Positions 23,842 through 30,245 of a DNA stretch of 30,245 nucleotides are shown in pieces; within the stretch, counting starts at the first letter, position 1; each line of letters starts with the position of its first letter. This stretch comes from CADCWK01 sp964244115 (GTDB taxonomy: Bacteria > Chloroflexota > Chloroflexia > Thermomicrobiales > UBA6265). The translations under genes and the position numbers were made by a program. Below the pieces are notes generated by a model. The model was given only the letters and a program-made list of their open reading frames with translations, ran no database searches and was not told the DNA's origin. Where the stretch lies: NCBI GenBank assembly GCA_964244115.1, contig CAXTHM010000049.1, positions 1-30,245 on the forward strand, written 5' to 3'.

Positions 23842-23871
23842 TTGTCCCACGCCGCGATGGTCTGCTACGGT
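23842..23871 (+). promoter_or_regulatory. candidate promoter of the HAD-trmD pair
   Basis: TTGTCC at 23842-23847 and TACGGT at 23866-23871 are separated by 18 nt. Transcription would start near 23878, upstream of the GTG at 23914. An in-frame ATG at 23842 would fall inside this promoter, which supports the later start. Confidence 0.45.
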
Positions 23872-23913
23872 CCCCCGGTCGGCCACTCGACCGCAGGCAG
23901 GGATTGGACGCGC

Positions 23914-24693
23914 GTGACGGACCTGGCACCTTCGGATCAGCTCACCATCACCTTCGACTTCCACGATACGATCGCCCGGTGCGACCGCTGGTTCGCCCTG
24001 GAGGTCCGCGAACTCGTGCCCGCATTCCTGGGCTGGATCGCGGCCCGGAACGGCGACGAGCCGCCCGCGATCCAGACGGCCGAGGCGGGGAAGACGGACT
24101 ACGCCGCCCTCCGGGCTGAGGTCGGCCGAACCGGCATCGAGGTGGATGCCGTCGCCGGCCTGGAGCGGATCCTGCCCGGTCTCGGCGTCACCGCGTCGAC
24201 CGCGGAGATCCGTCAGGGCGTGGATGAGCTGATGGCGGGGACGCTCGACGATGAGGTCGTCCCGCTCCCCGGCGTGATCGAGACAGTCCGGTACCTGGCC
24301 GACCAAGGCGTTCGGCTGGGCGTCACGTCCAGTGCGGTCTACACCCCGTTCCTGCTCTGGACACTGGACCGCTTCGGCATCCTGGGCGAGTTCTCCGATG
24401 TCCTGACCTCGGCCGACGCCGGCTTCTACAAGTCCCACCCCGGCATCTACCTCGCCTCGGCCCGGCGCCTCGGGTCGGACCCGGACCGGATCGTCCACGT
24501 CGGCGACTCGTTCCGCTTCGACGTCGAGGGCGCCCGCGCGGCCGGCCTGACGACGGTCTGGGTCCAGGGGGGCCGCGACACGCCGGACGGAGTCCCGGCC
24601 GACCTGACGCTCCTGGACCTCACCGGCGCGGGTCCGAGGCTGCTGAGCCTGGCCGAGTCCATCTCCCAGCGTGAACGCGTCGTCGATGCCTGA
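23914..24693 (+). CDS. HAD-superfamily hydrolase-like protein with altered motif I
   Basis: A 259-aa haloacid-dehalogenase fold protein. Motif I reads TFDFHDTIARC: the nucleophile Asp is present, but the second Asp (general acid/base) is His. Motif II is LGVTSSAVYTP, the motif III Lys is in AGFYKSHPGIYL, and motif IV is HVGDSFRFDVEGARAAG. The helical cap lies at about residues 20-110. The C-terminal part resembles haloacid dehalogenase/phosphoglycolate phosphatase types. I choose GTG 23914 with an AGGGA site about 10 nt upstream. The frame is open to 23842, but the added residues cover a promoter. The stop overlaps the trmD start by 8 nt, so the two are cotranscribed. The substrate is unknown. 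Confidence 0.85.
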   Translation: MTDLAPSDQLTITFDFHDTIARCDRWFALEVRELVPAFLGWIAARNGDEPPAIQTAEAGKTDYAALRAEVGRTGIEVDAVAGLERILPGLGVTASTAEIRQGVDELMAGTLDDEVVPLPGVIETVRYLADQGVRLGVTSSAVYTPFLLWTLDRFGILGEFSDVLTSADAGFYKSHPGIYLASARRLGSDPDRIVHVGDSFRFDVEGARAAGLTTVWVQGGRDTPDGVPADLTLLDLTGAGPRLLSLAESISQRERVVDA

Positions 24694-25519
24694 TGAGACG
24701 CAGGTCGAACCCGAGCCGAAACCGGAGCAACGGGCCGAGGCGCTCCGCTTCGATGTGCTGACGCTGTTCCCCGGCATGTTCGCCGGCCCGATGGGCGAGA
24801 GCATCATCCGGCGGGCCCAGGACGATGGCCGGATCGAGATCAACCTGCACGACATCCGGGACTGGACGACGGACCGGCATCGCACGGTGGACGACACGCC
24901 CTATGGCGGCGGGGCCGGGATGGTCATGCGGCCGCAGCCGCTCGTCGAGGCCGTCGAGTCCCTGCCCGCGAAAGACGGTCGCCGGGTGTTGCTGATGGCG
25001 GCCGGTGGCCGACCGTTCGACCAGGCGATGGCCCGGGAACTCTCCACTGGCCCCCAGGTCGTGCTGATCTGCGGGCACTACGAGGGCATCGACGAGCGCG
25101 TCATCGAGATCCTCGGCGCGGAACCGGTCAGTGTCGGCGACTACGTCCTGACGGGTGGCGAGTTGCCCGCCATGATCGTGATCGATGCCGTCTCACGGCT
25201 GGTCGAGGGGGTGATCGACCACGAGAGCATCGAGCAGGAGTCGTTCGACGGCGGGCTCGTCGAGTACCCGCACTACACCCGGCCGGCCGTCTTCCGCGAT
25301 CGGGCGGTGCCGGAGGTGCTGCTCAGCGGGCACCACGCCCGGATCGCCGCCTGGCGCCGGGAGCAGTCGCTGCGCCGGACGGTCGCGGTGCGACCCGATC
25401 TCATCCGAAATGCCCTCCGGCAGGACCACCTGAGCGTGAAGGAGCAGACGCTGGCGCGGGATCTCCTGGACGGTGTCGATCTGGGGGACGACCGGGGCGA
25501 CGAGAGATCCGGGCGGTGA
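24686..25519 (+). CDS. trmD: tRNA (guanine37-N1)-methyltransferase
   Basis: SPOUT-class enzyme that makes m1G37 in tRNAs reading CNN/CGG codons and prevents +1 frameshifting. The family start RFDVLTLFPGMFAGPMGESI is followed by LHDIRDWTTDRHRTVDDTPYGGGAGM, LICGHYEGIDERV, the trefoil-knot segment YVLTGGELPAMIVIDAVSRL, PHYTRPAVF and LLSGHHARIAAWR. It has an extra hydrophilic N-terminus of about 20 residues (PDETQVEPEPKPEQRAEA) and an acidic tail; 277 aa in total. ATG 24686 overlaps the HAD stop; GTG 24671 is an alternative in-frame start. The usual rimM/rplS neighbours are absent. It is convergent with recO. Confidence 0.96.
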   Translation: MPDETQVEPEPKPEQRAEALRFDVLTLFPGMFAGPMGESIIRRAQDDGRIEINLHDIRDWTTDRHRTVDDTPYGGGAGMVMRPQPLVEAVESLPAKDGRRVLLMAAGGRPFDQAMARELSTGPQVVLICGHYEGIDERVIEILGAEPVSVGDYVLTGGELPAMIVIDAVSRLVEGVIDHESIEQESFDGGLVEYPHYTRPAVFRDRAVPEVLLSGHHARIAAWRREQSLRRTVAVRPDLIRNALRQDHLSVKEQTLARDLLDGVDLGDDRGDERSGR

Positions 25520-25543
25520 GGACGGGCCGCCGGCGGTCCACGA

Positions 25544-26410
25544 TCAGCGCGGGGAATCGTCGCCGATCGGGGGGACCGCGCGCACCGAGAGGGACCGCTG
25601 CATCTGCCGCCAGACGTCGAGGCTGTTGAGATCGCGCTCGGTCAGGTGGCGGAGATAGCCGCCGAGGACGCCTTCGAGTTCGCGCCGGGTGTCGTCCGGG
25701 ACGCGCAGGCGGACGATGTTGCCGAGCCCGTTCCGGTCGAGTTCCCGCAGGTACTTCTGCGTGTTGAGCGAGACCGGCACGGCGCGGGGGTCGGCGCCGC
25801 GGCAGGTCATCGAGAGCATCCCGCCCCGGTTGGCGCTGAAGACGTTGGTCGTCGCTTCCAGCGGCTCGCCCGACTCCAGGCAGCGATACAGCTCCGGTCG
25901 GTAGCCCAGGGCGACGAGCAGCATGAACTCGAAGTGGCGCGTCACCGCGAACGGGTCCACCCCGTCAGCCAGCAGGCTGAGCGAGCCGCGCAGCAGGTCG
26001 TAGACGCGCTCCTGCTCCTGCCGGTCCTCGGTCAGCCGGGCGACCAGCTCGACGAGATGACTGGCGTGGCCGAGGACATCGAGGTCATCCCGGAGCGGCG
26101 GGTAGGCATCGACCGTCTCGGCTGAGGTGACGACGTCGAGGTCGCGCCCTCGGGTCAGGTTGAGCTGGCAGCGCGTGAAGATCTCCAGGTGCGGCCCGAG
26201 CCGGCTCCGGGATTTGCGCACGCCCTTGGCAATGACCCGGACCTTGCCGTAGTGCGGGGTGAACAGGGTGAAGATGCGGTCGGCCTCACCGAGGTTCATC
26301 CGCGCCAGCACGATCGCCTCGGTCCGGTAGAGGCGCTCGTTGAGCTTCGGCCGGAGCCGGGCGGCGAGGCTCTCGTTGGGGGCCGCGATCACCCGCTCAT
26401 CGTCGGTCAT
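25544..26410 (-). CDS. recO: DNA repair protein RecO
   Basis: RecFOR-pathway protein that helps load RecA on SSB-covered DNA. The N-terminal OB fold starts at YRTEAIVLARMNLGEADRIF and continues with FTPHYGKVRVIAKGVRKSRS, the standard pattern. The central helical domain includes LGHASHLVELVARLTED. The usual four-Cys zinc knuckle is partly lost: the first pair reads CLES and the second SMTC, leaving one Cys in each. The 30 or so residues before the OB fold are a non-conserved extension. ATG 26410 has GGAG about 10-12 nt upstream. It has 288 aa. It is convergent with trmD, 24 nt apart. Confidence 0.94.
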   Translation of the reverse strand: MTDDERVIAAPNESLAARLRPKLNERLYRTEAIVLARMNLGEADRIFTLFTPHYGKVRVIAKGVRKSRSRLGPHLEIFTRCQLNLTRGRDLDVVTSAETVDAYPPLRDDLDVLGHASHLVELVARLTEDRQEQERVYDLLRGSLSLLADGVDPFAVTRHFEFMLLVALGYRPELYRCLESGEPLEATTNVFSANRGGMLSMTCRGADPRAVPVSLNTQKYLRELDRNGLGNIVRLRVPDDTRRELEGVLGGYLRHLTERDLNSLDVWRQMQRSLSVRAVPPIGDDSPR

Positions 26411-26485
26411 TGCCGCTCGTCTCCGCCCCTGAACCGCTCATCGGACCCTGTTCCTTATGTCTACAGTATCGCAGATCACGACCGG

Positions 26486-26500
26486 TTCGGGCCGCCCGAA
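26486..26500. promoter_or_regulatory. 15-bp palindrome between recO and ccdA
   Basis: TTCGGGC-C-GCCCGAA is a perfect inverted repeat around a single central base. It lies in the 212-nt gap between the divergent recO and ccdA genes, where an operator would be expected, but could equally be a random GC-rich palindrome. No further copy was noticed in the window. Confidence 0.3.
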
Positions 26501-26587
26501 GGCCGTTCGAATGCTGATTTCCCGGGGCCTGAACCCCGCGCCGATCGTCGTCCGGGAATGGCTGCAACGCCGTCGGACCGACGCCGA

Positions 26588-26616
26588 TTGACGCCACCTG
26601 CCCGACGGACTACGGT
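26588..26616 (+). promoter_or_regulatory. promoter of ccdA giving a probable leaderless mRNA
   Basis: TTGACG at 26588-26593, a 17-nt spacer and TACGGT at 26611-26616 form a good sigma70-like promoter. The ATG of ccdA begins at 26623, only six bases after the -10 box, the normal place for a transcription start. No ribosome-binding site could therefore lie on the transcript. Confidence 0.6.
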
Positions 26617-26622
26617 TGCATC

Positions 26623-27399
26623 ATGGTTGACGATGTCTCCTTCCTCGCCGCGCTGGTCGCCGGGATCTTCTCGTTCACCTCACCCTGCGTCCTGCCGCTG
26701 GTGCCGGTCTTCCTCGCCCGGATCGCCGGGATCTCCGTCGGCGACCCGCAGTTGGCTGGCGTCCCGGCTTCCGACTCCCCCGCGGTTCGGCGCGGTCCGA
26801 TCATCGCCAACGCCGCGGCCTACGTCGGCGGGTTCTCGGTCGTCTTCGTCCTGCTCGGCGTCGCGCTCGGGGCCGGTGGGGCGCTGGTCTCGACCGGCGA
26901 GACCGTCGCCGAGTACCGCGTCTGGCTGGTCCGGCTCGGCGGCGCGCTGCTGGTCCTGATCGGTCTCCGCCAGATCGGGTTGATCCAGATCCCGTTCCTC
27001 GATCGCACCCGCCGGCTGGACGTCGGCAACGGCGCGGTCGGGGTGCCATCGTCGTTCGTGATCGGCCTGGCATTCGGAGCGGGCTGGTCCCCCTGCGTCG
27101 GTCCGATCCTCGGCATCATCCTCTCGATGGCCGCCTCGACCGGCGACGTCGGCCGGGCCGGCCTGCTCCTCGTCACCTATAGCCTCGGGCTCGGCATCCC
27201 GTTCCTGCTCGTCGCCGCCACGCTCGGCTCCTCTCGCAGCATCATCCGGGCGATCAACCGGCGGATGGGGACGGTCATGCTCGTCAGCGGCGCGATCCTG
27301 ATCGGCGTCGGTGCGATCATGCTGATGGGCATCTACGAGCAACTCTTCATCGAGCTGGTGCGGATCGCTCCGTGGCTGCCCTGGGAACCGTCCGTCTAG
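26623..27399 (+). CDS. ccdA: cytochrome c biogenesis membrane protein CcdA (DsbD transmembrane family)
   Basis: Polytopic membrane thiol-electron carrier. It passes reducing equivalents from cytoplasmic thioredoxin to extracytoplasmic thioredoxin-like proteins so that apocytochrome c cysteines stay reduced. The two conserved Cys are in FTSPCVLPLVPVFLAR and GAGWSPCVGPILGIIL, each in the family Pro-rich context. About six hydrophobic helices can be read over 258 aa. A loop of about 20 residues (DPQLAGVPASDSPAVRRGP) between the first two helices is a local insertion. The ATG is directly downstream of a promoter with no Shine-Dalgarno sequence. resB follows after about 50 nt in the same direction. 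Confidence 0.95.
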   Translation: MVDDVSFLAALVAGIFSFTSPCVLPLVPVFLARIAGISVGDPQLAGVPASDSPAVRRGPIIANAAAYVGGFSVVFVLLGVALGAGGALVSTGETVAEYRVWLVRLGGALLVLIGLRQIGLIQIPFLDRTRRLDVGNGAVGVPSSFVIGLAFGAGWSPCVGPILGIILSMAASTGDVGRAGLLLVTYSLGLGIPFLLVAATLGSSRSIIRAINRRMGTVMLVSGAILIGVGAIMLMGIYEQLFIELVRIAPWLPWEPSV

Positions 27400-27452
27400 C
27401 ACTCGCCTGAGCGCCTGAAGTCATGCTCGTCCCACGTCTGAGGCAACCACCC

Positions 27453-28961
27453 ATGGTCGATGTGCCTTCCCAGCCAACCGAGCGACATAGCGGCGCGGCA
27501 CCGGTTCTTGCCGATCGGAGTCCCGCGACCGGATCGCGACCGCAGGTGGGGATCTTCGAGGGCACGGTCGGGCTGATCTGGCGGTTCTTCTCATCGGTCC
27601 GGGCCGCGATCTGGGAGATCGCCTTCCTCGCCCTGCTGACCCTGATCGGCACCCTGCGCGGTAGCGGCGTGCCCGAGAGCCTGGCCGACCGCGCACCCGT
27701 CTTCCGGGATCTGGTCGACGCCTGGTACGGCTGGGACACCTTCGGCTCGTGGCTCTACACCGCGACGCTGGCCGTCATCGCCGTGGCCATCATTATCGGC
27801 GGGATGCTCAACCGCATCCCGGGGATGTGGAAGACGATCGTCCGGCCGACCGTCACCACGACGCGGAGCTTCCTGCACGGCACCGCGCCGCACGCGGCCG
27901 TCACGCTCCCGACGACAACCGACGCCCTCGTCGATGAGCTCCGGTCGTCGCTGCGACGGCGCCGGTACCGGGTGGTGACCGCTCGTGTCGGGGACGACAC
28001 CCACCTCTACGCCGACCGCAACCGCTGGGGCAAGCTCGGCACGTTCCCGTTCCACATCGCCCTGGTCATGGTCGTCGTCGGCGGGATCGTCGTGACCCAG
28101 TTCGGCTTCCGGGACGTCCAGTTCATCGTGCCGGAGGGCGAGACCGTCGCGATCGGCCGCGGCACGGATCTCAGCGTCCGCCTGAACAGCTTCAACGAGG
28201 ACTACTACCAGGACGGGACGGCCTCGCTCTACCAGAGCGACGTCTCGCTGATACGGGACGGGGCCGAGGTCAAGAGCGGGCTCGTCGAACCGAACCAGCC
28301 CGTCAGCGAGGGCGGGATCTCCGTCTACCAGTCCGGCTTCGGCTACAACGTCAGTCTGCGAGTGACCGACCGGGCCGGAAACGAGCTGTATCACGGGCCG
28401 GTCAACCTCGGCGAGTACCAGTCCAGCCAGAACCCGGACGCCCCGGCCGGGTTGCTCCCGGTTCCCGGCACGAACGTCACCCTCAACCTGATCGCCTCCG
28501 ACCGCGACCAGGCCAACCGGCCCGACCTCGACACCCTGGGTCTGTCCGCGGAGCAGCTCTACGTCCAGGCCCGCACCGACGACATGCTCCCGGGCACGAC
28601 GCCGCCGACCACGACGATCGACCCGCTGAACCCCGGTCAGCTCGGCGACCTGAACGTGCAGTTCGAGCGCTACGGCGTCTACTCGGTCCTGCAGGTCGCC
28701 TACTACCCCGGCCTCTGGATCTTCGGCGTCGCCGGGATCATCGGCATCGCCGGGCTGATCGCGATCTTCTACTTCCCCGTCCGCCGGGTCCGGGCCATCG
28801 TCGCCCCCGACGGCGAGGGTCGGGCCACCGCGACCCTCGCCCCGCTGGCCCGGCGGGACTGGAGCGGCAAGCGCGACTTCGTCGACCTCATCGAGGACCT
28901 GCGCCAGCGCCACGGCGGCTCCGTCCGGCTCAGCGACGAGCCCGCCCGCCCGGTCCCGTAG
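27453..28961 (+). CDS. resB: cytochrome c biogenesis protein ResB (Ccs1)
   Basis: Membrane component of system II cytochrome c maturation; together with CcsA it exports haem and attaches it to apocytochrome. The N-terminus has two hydrophobic segments (from SSVRAAIWEIAFLALLTLIG and TLAVIAVAIIIGGML). A third, following KLGTFPFHIALVMVVVGGI, carries a conserved His. A large extracytoplasmic beta-rich domain of about 240 residues comes next (from FRDVQFIVPEGETV), then the last helix LWIFGVAGIIGIAGLIAIFY and a short cytoplasmic tail. ATG 27453 has GAGG 9 nt upstream; ATG 27423, in frame, is the alternative and adds ten residues. It has 502 aa from 27453. Confidence 0.94.
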   Translation: MVDVPSQPTERHSGAAPVLADRSPATGSRPQVGIFEGTVGLIWRFFSSVRAAIWEIAFLALLTLIGTLRGSGVPESLADRAPVFRDLVDAWYGWDTFGSWLYTATLAVIAVAIIIGGMLNRIPGMWKTIVRPTVTTTRSFLHGTAPHAAVTLPTTTDALVDELRSSLRRRRYRVVTARVGDDTHLYADRNRWGKLGTFPFHIALVMVVVGGIVVTQFGFRDVQFIVPEGETVAIGRGTDLSVRLNSFNEDYYQDGTASLYQSDVSLIRDGAEVKSGLVEPNQPVSEGGISVYQSGFGYNVSLRVTDRAGNELYHGPVNLGEYQSSQNPDAPAGLLPVPGTNVTLNLIASDRDQANRPDLDTLGLSAEQLYVQARTDDMLPGTTPPTTTIDPLNPGQLGDLNVQFERYGVYSVLQVAYYPGLWIFGVAGIIGIAGLIAIFYFPVRRVRAIVAPDGEGRATATLAPLARRDWSGKRDFVDLIEDLRQRHGGSVRLSDEPARPVP

Positions 28962-28980
28962 CCCGCGAACGAGCGTCCAG

Positions 28981-28998
28981 GCCCGAGGAGCCTCGGGC
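28981..28998. terminator. perfect short hairpin between resB and ccsA
   Basis: GCCCGAGG (28981-28988) and CCTCGGGC (28991-28998) are exact inverted copies, allowing a stem of about 7 pairs with a tight loop, 20 nt after the resB stop. No T-run follows. Possibly a partial terminator or mRNA 3'-end stabiliser. A TATACT element at 29040-29045, without a good -35, could restart transcription for ccsA. Confidence 0.35.
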
Positions 28999-29117
28999 AG
29001 CGGATCATGGCCCATCGGCATCGTCTTGGCCGCGAGTCCTATACTTTCGCCACCGTACCGTTACCGGCCCGATCCTTCTCCGAATTCGACGCGCACCACT
29101 CGTGAGGACCAGCGCGC

Positions 29118-30035
29118 ATGGATGCCCTCGTCAAGCTGTCGTTCTACTGCTTCACGGCGACCACGATCGCGCTCGTCGCGGCCGCGTTCTGCTACCTGGC
29201 CTACGGGATCGGTTTCGTCCGCGTCAGCCGGCGCCAGCTCGCCACGACGACCGGTTCGAGCATGACGGCGTCGATGTCGACCTCGGTGACCGACTTCTCG
29301 ACCGGGCCGTCGCCGGTCGGGATCGGCCGGTTCGCGACCCTGCTGGGCTGGTTCGTCGTCGTCTTCCAGGCGCTCGCGGTCACGCTGCGCTTCTCGGCGA
29401 CCCGGCACGGACCGACGAACATGTACGACTTCAGCATGATCTTCGTGCTGACCCTGCCGCTGATCTACCTGCTGCTGGAGCGGTTCTACCGCGTCAAGCA
29501 GGTCGGCGCGATCATCCTGCCCGTGACGTTGCTGATGGCGCTCTACGTCTGGTCGCTGCCGGCCTGGATGCGCGAGGTCAACCCGGTCATCCCGGCCCTC
29601 CAGAGCGGCCCCCTGCTCTGGTTCCACGTCGGCTCCGCGATCGCCGCCTACGCGGCCTTCTCGGTCGCCTTCGGCTCGGCCGTGCTGTTCCTGATCGCCG
29701 AGCGCCGCCGGATCAGCTGGCTGCCGAGCGCCGACCTGCTCGACGACCTCGGCTACCGCGCAGTCTCGATCGGCTTCCCGCTGATGACGATGACGCTGAT
29801 CCTCGGGGCGATCTGGGCCAACAACGCCTGGGGCGCCTACTGGCAGTGGGACCCGAAGGAGACGGCCGCCCTGTTCCTCTGGCTGATCTACGCCGTCTAC
29901 CTCCACACCCGCTCGCTGCGCGGGCTGCGGGGCCGGGGCAGCGCCCTGATCCTGTTGGCCGGCTTCGCGGCCGTGATGTTCACCTACTTCGGCAACTACG
30001 TCTTCGGCGGACTGCACGCCTACGGTGGTGTCTGA
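29118..30035 (+). CDS. ccsA: cytochrome c biogenesis protein CcsA (CcsB/ResC), haem-handling
   Basis: Polytopic membrane protein of the haem-handling family; the partner of ResB in system II. The tryptophan-rich haem-binding WWD motif is WANNAWGAYWQWDPKET. Conserved His residues are seen in LLWFHVGSAIAAYAAF, in VYLHTRSLRG and in the terminal FGGLHAYGG. About eight hydrophobic segments can be counted over 305 aa. Between the first two helices there is a Ser/Thr-rich loop (about residues 38-65). The ATG is at 29118; upstream GAGGACC gives a modest ribosome-binding site. The 156-nt gap after resB contains the hairpin and the TATACT element. Confidence 0.95.
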   Translation: MDALVKLSFYCFTATTIALVAAAFCYLAYGIGFVRVSRRQLATTTGSSMTASMSTSVTDFSTGPSPVGIGRFATLLGWFVVVFQALAVTLRFSATRHGPTNMYDFSMIFVLTLPLIYLLLERFYRVKQVGAIILPVTLLMALYVWSLPAWMREVNPVIPALQSGPLLWFHVGSAIAAYAAFSVAFGSAVLFLIAERRRISWLPSADLLDDLGYRAVSIGFPLMTMTLILGAIWANNAWGAYWQWDPKETAALFLWLIYAVYLHTRSLRGLRGRGSALILLAGFAAVMFTYFGNYVFGGLHAYGGV

Positions 30036-30062
30036 TCGCCCGATGATAGTCCGGGACCACCT

Positions 30063-30245
30063 ATGACCTCCGAGATCCCGTCACCGCCCAGGATGCCCCC
30101 CAATCGGGACGACGTCCGCCTCTCCGAGCTGGCACCAAGCCGCTCCGGTGGCTCCCTGACCAGAGTTCAGGTCGTGATCAGCCTGGCGCTGGCGCTGGCG
30201 ATCATCGGCGGCGCCTGGCTGGTGGGCGGAAGGAGCGGGTTCGCC
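30063..30245 (+). CDS. N-terminal fragment of a membrane-anchored protein, probably ResA/TlpA thioredoxin
   Basis: The window ends 61 codons into an open frame. The start of the protein is hydrophilic and Pro/Ser-rich (MTSEIPSPPRMPPNRDDVRL). A membrane segment follows at about residues 36-55 (VQVVISLALALAIIGGAWLV), then GGRSGFA. A cytoplasmic tail plus one anchor immediately after ccdA-resB-ccsA is the layout of the ResA/TlpA thioredoxin-like reductase of apocytochrome c. The catalytic CxxC domain would lie outside the window, so this identity is inferred from context only. ATG 30063 begins 27 nt after the ccsA stop. Confidence 0.6.
   Translation, partial: MTSEIPSPPRMPPNRDDVRLSELAPSRSGGSLTRVQVVISLALALAIIGGAWLVGGRSGFA

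Noticed and set aside
26511..26591. 26-codon ORF (MLISRGLNPAPIVVREWLQR...) before ccdA
   Set aside because: No ribosome-binding site, and it ends inside the -35 element of the ccdA promoter; too short to support.
1..30245. tRNA, rRNA, CRISPR array, prophage or defence genes
   Set aside because: I looked for TTCGA-type T-arms with CCA ends, regularly spaced repeats, and integrase or nuclease genes, and saw none that hold up.

Overview
This is a high-GC (roughly two-thirds G+C or more by eye), densely packed bacterial chromosome segment. Nearly every gene is a housekeeping or conserved gene. The protein set (T-box-controlled trp operon, Chlamydia-type long serine hydroxymethyltransferase, SepIVA-like coiled-coil protein beside coaD, system II cytochrome c maturation) best fits a Gram-positive-like or deep-branching lineage. 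My inference is Chloroflexota, perhaps Thermomicrobia-like, but no rRNA or other decisive marker is present, so this is only moderately supported. I see no prophage, transposase, CRISPR array, rRNA or tRNA gene.

Layout. 1-2109 (+): the C-terminal part of an M48 zinc metalloprotease, a small unknown protein and the DNA glycosylase MutM. 2110-2460: an intergenic stretch between convergent genes that holds a ~198-bp nested inverted repeat. 2461-4408 (-): an M42 aminopeptidase and a membrane-anchored, degenerate SGNH-like protein, both apparently started at TTG. 4515-10016 (+): a tryptophan operon trpE-G-D-C-F, preceded by a sigma70-type promoter and a T-box riboswitch whose specifier reads UGG (Trp). 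A REP-like repeat sits between trpG and trpD, and a 10-N assembly gap breaks trpC. 10044-11948 (-): ychF followed by a DUF4272 protein. 12166-13356 (-): an unrecognised, possibly alpha/alpha-toroid protein. 13507-17792 (+): rsmD, coaD, a SepIVA-like protein, a SAM methyltransferase and glyA. 18069-20095 (-): a GNAT acetyltransferase overlapping aroC. 20301-21035 (+): a Lon N-terminal-domain protein. 21047-22228 (-): a SpoIIE/PP2C-type phosphatase and a small P-loop ATPase, divergent from 22514-23824 (+), a multi-pass membrane HD-GYP protein. 23914-25519 (+): a HAD-family protein and trmD. 25544-26410 (-): recO. 26623-30245 (+): ccdA, resB, ccsA and the start of a membrane-anchored protein, probably the ResA/TlpA thioredoxin.

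How the parts work together. AroC makes chorismate, which TrpE/TrpG, TrpD, TrpC and TrpF convert towards indole-glycerol phosphate. trpB and trpA are not in the window. The operon appears to be switched by uncharged tRNA-Trp through the T-box. CcdA, ResB, CcsA and the final partial gene form one system II cytochrome c assembly module. RsmD, CoaD, TrmD, YchF, MutM and RecO are translation, cofactor and DNA-repair housekeeping. The PP2C/P-loop/HD-GYP group is the most plausible signalling cluster.

The most notable non-coding observations are the Trp T-box (specifier and discriminator positions agree), a two-copy REP-like repeat, the nested inverted repeat after mutM, and a promoter placed so that ccdA mRNA should be leaderless. 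I found no convincing wholly new biological system.
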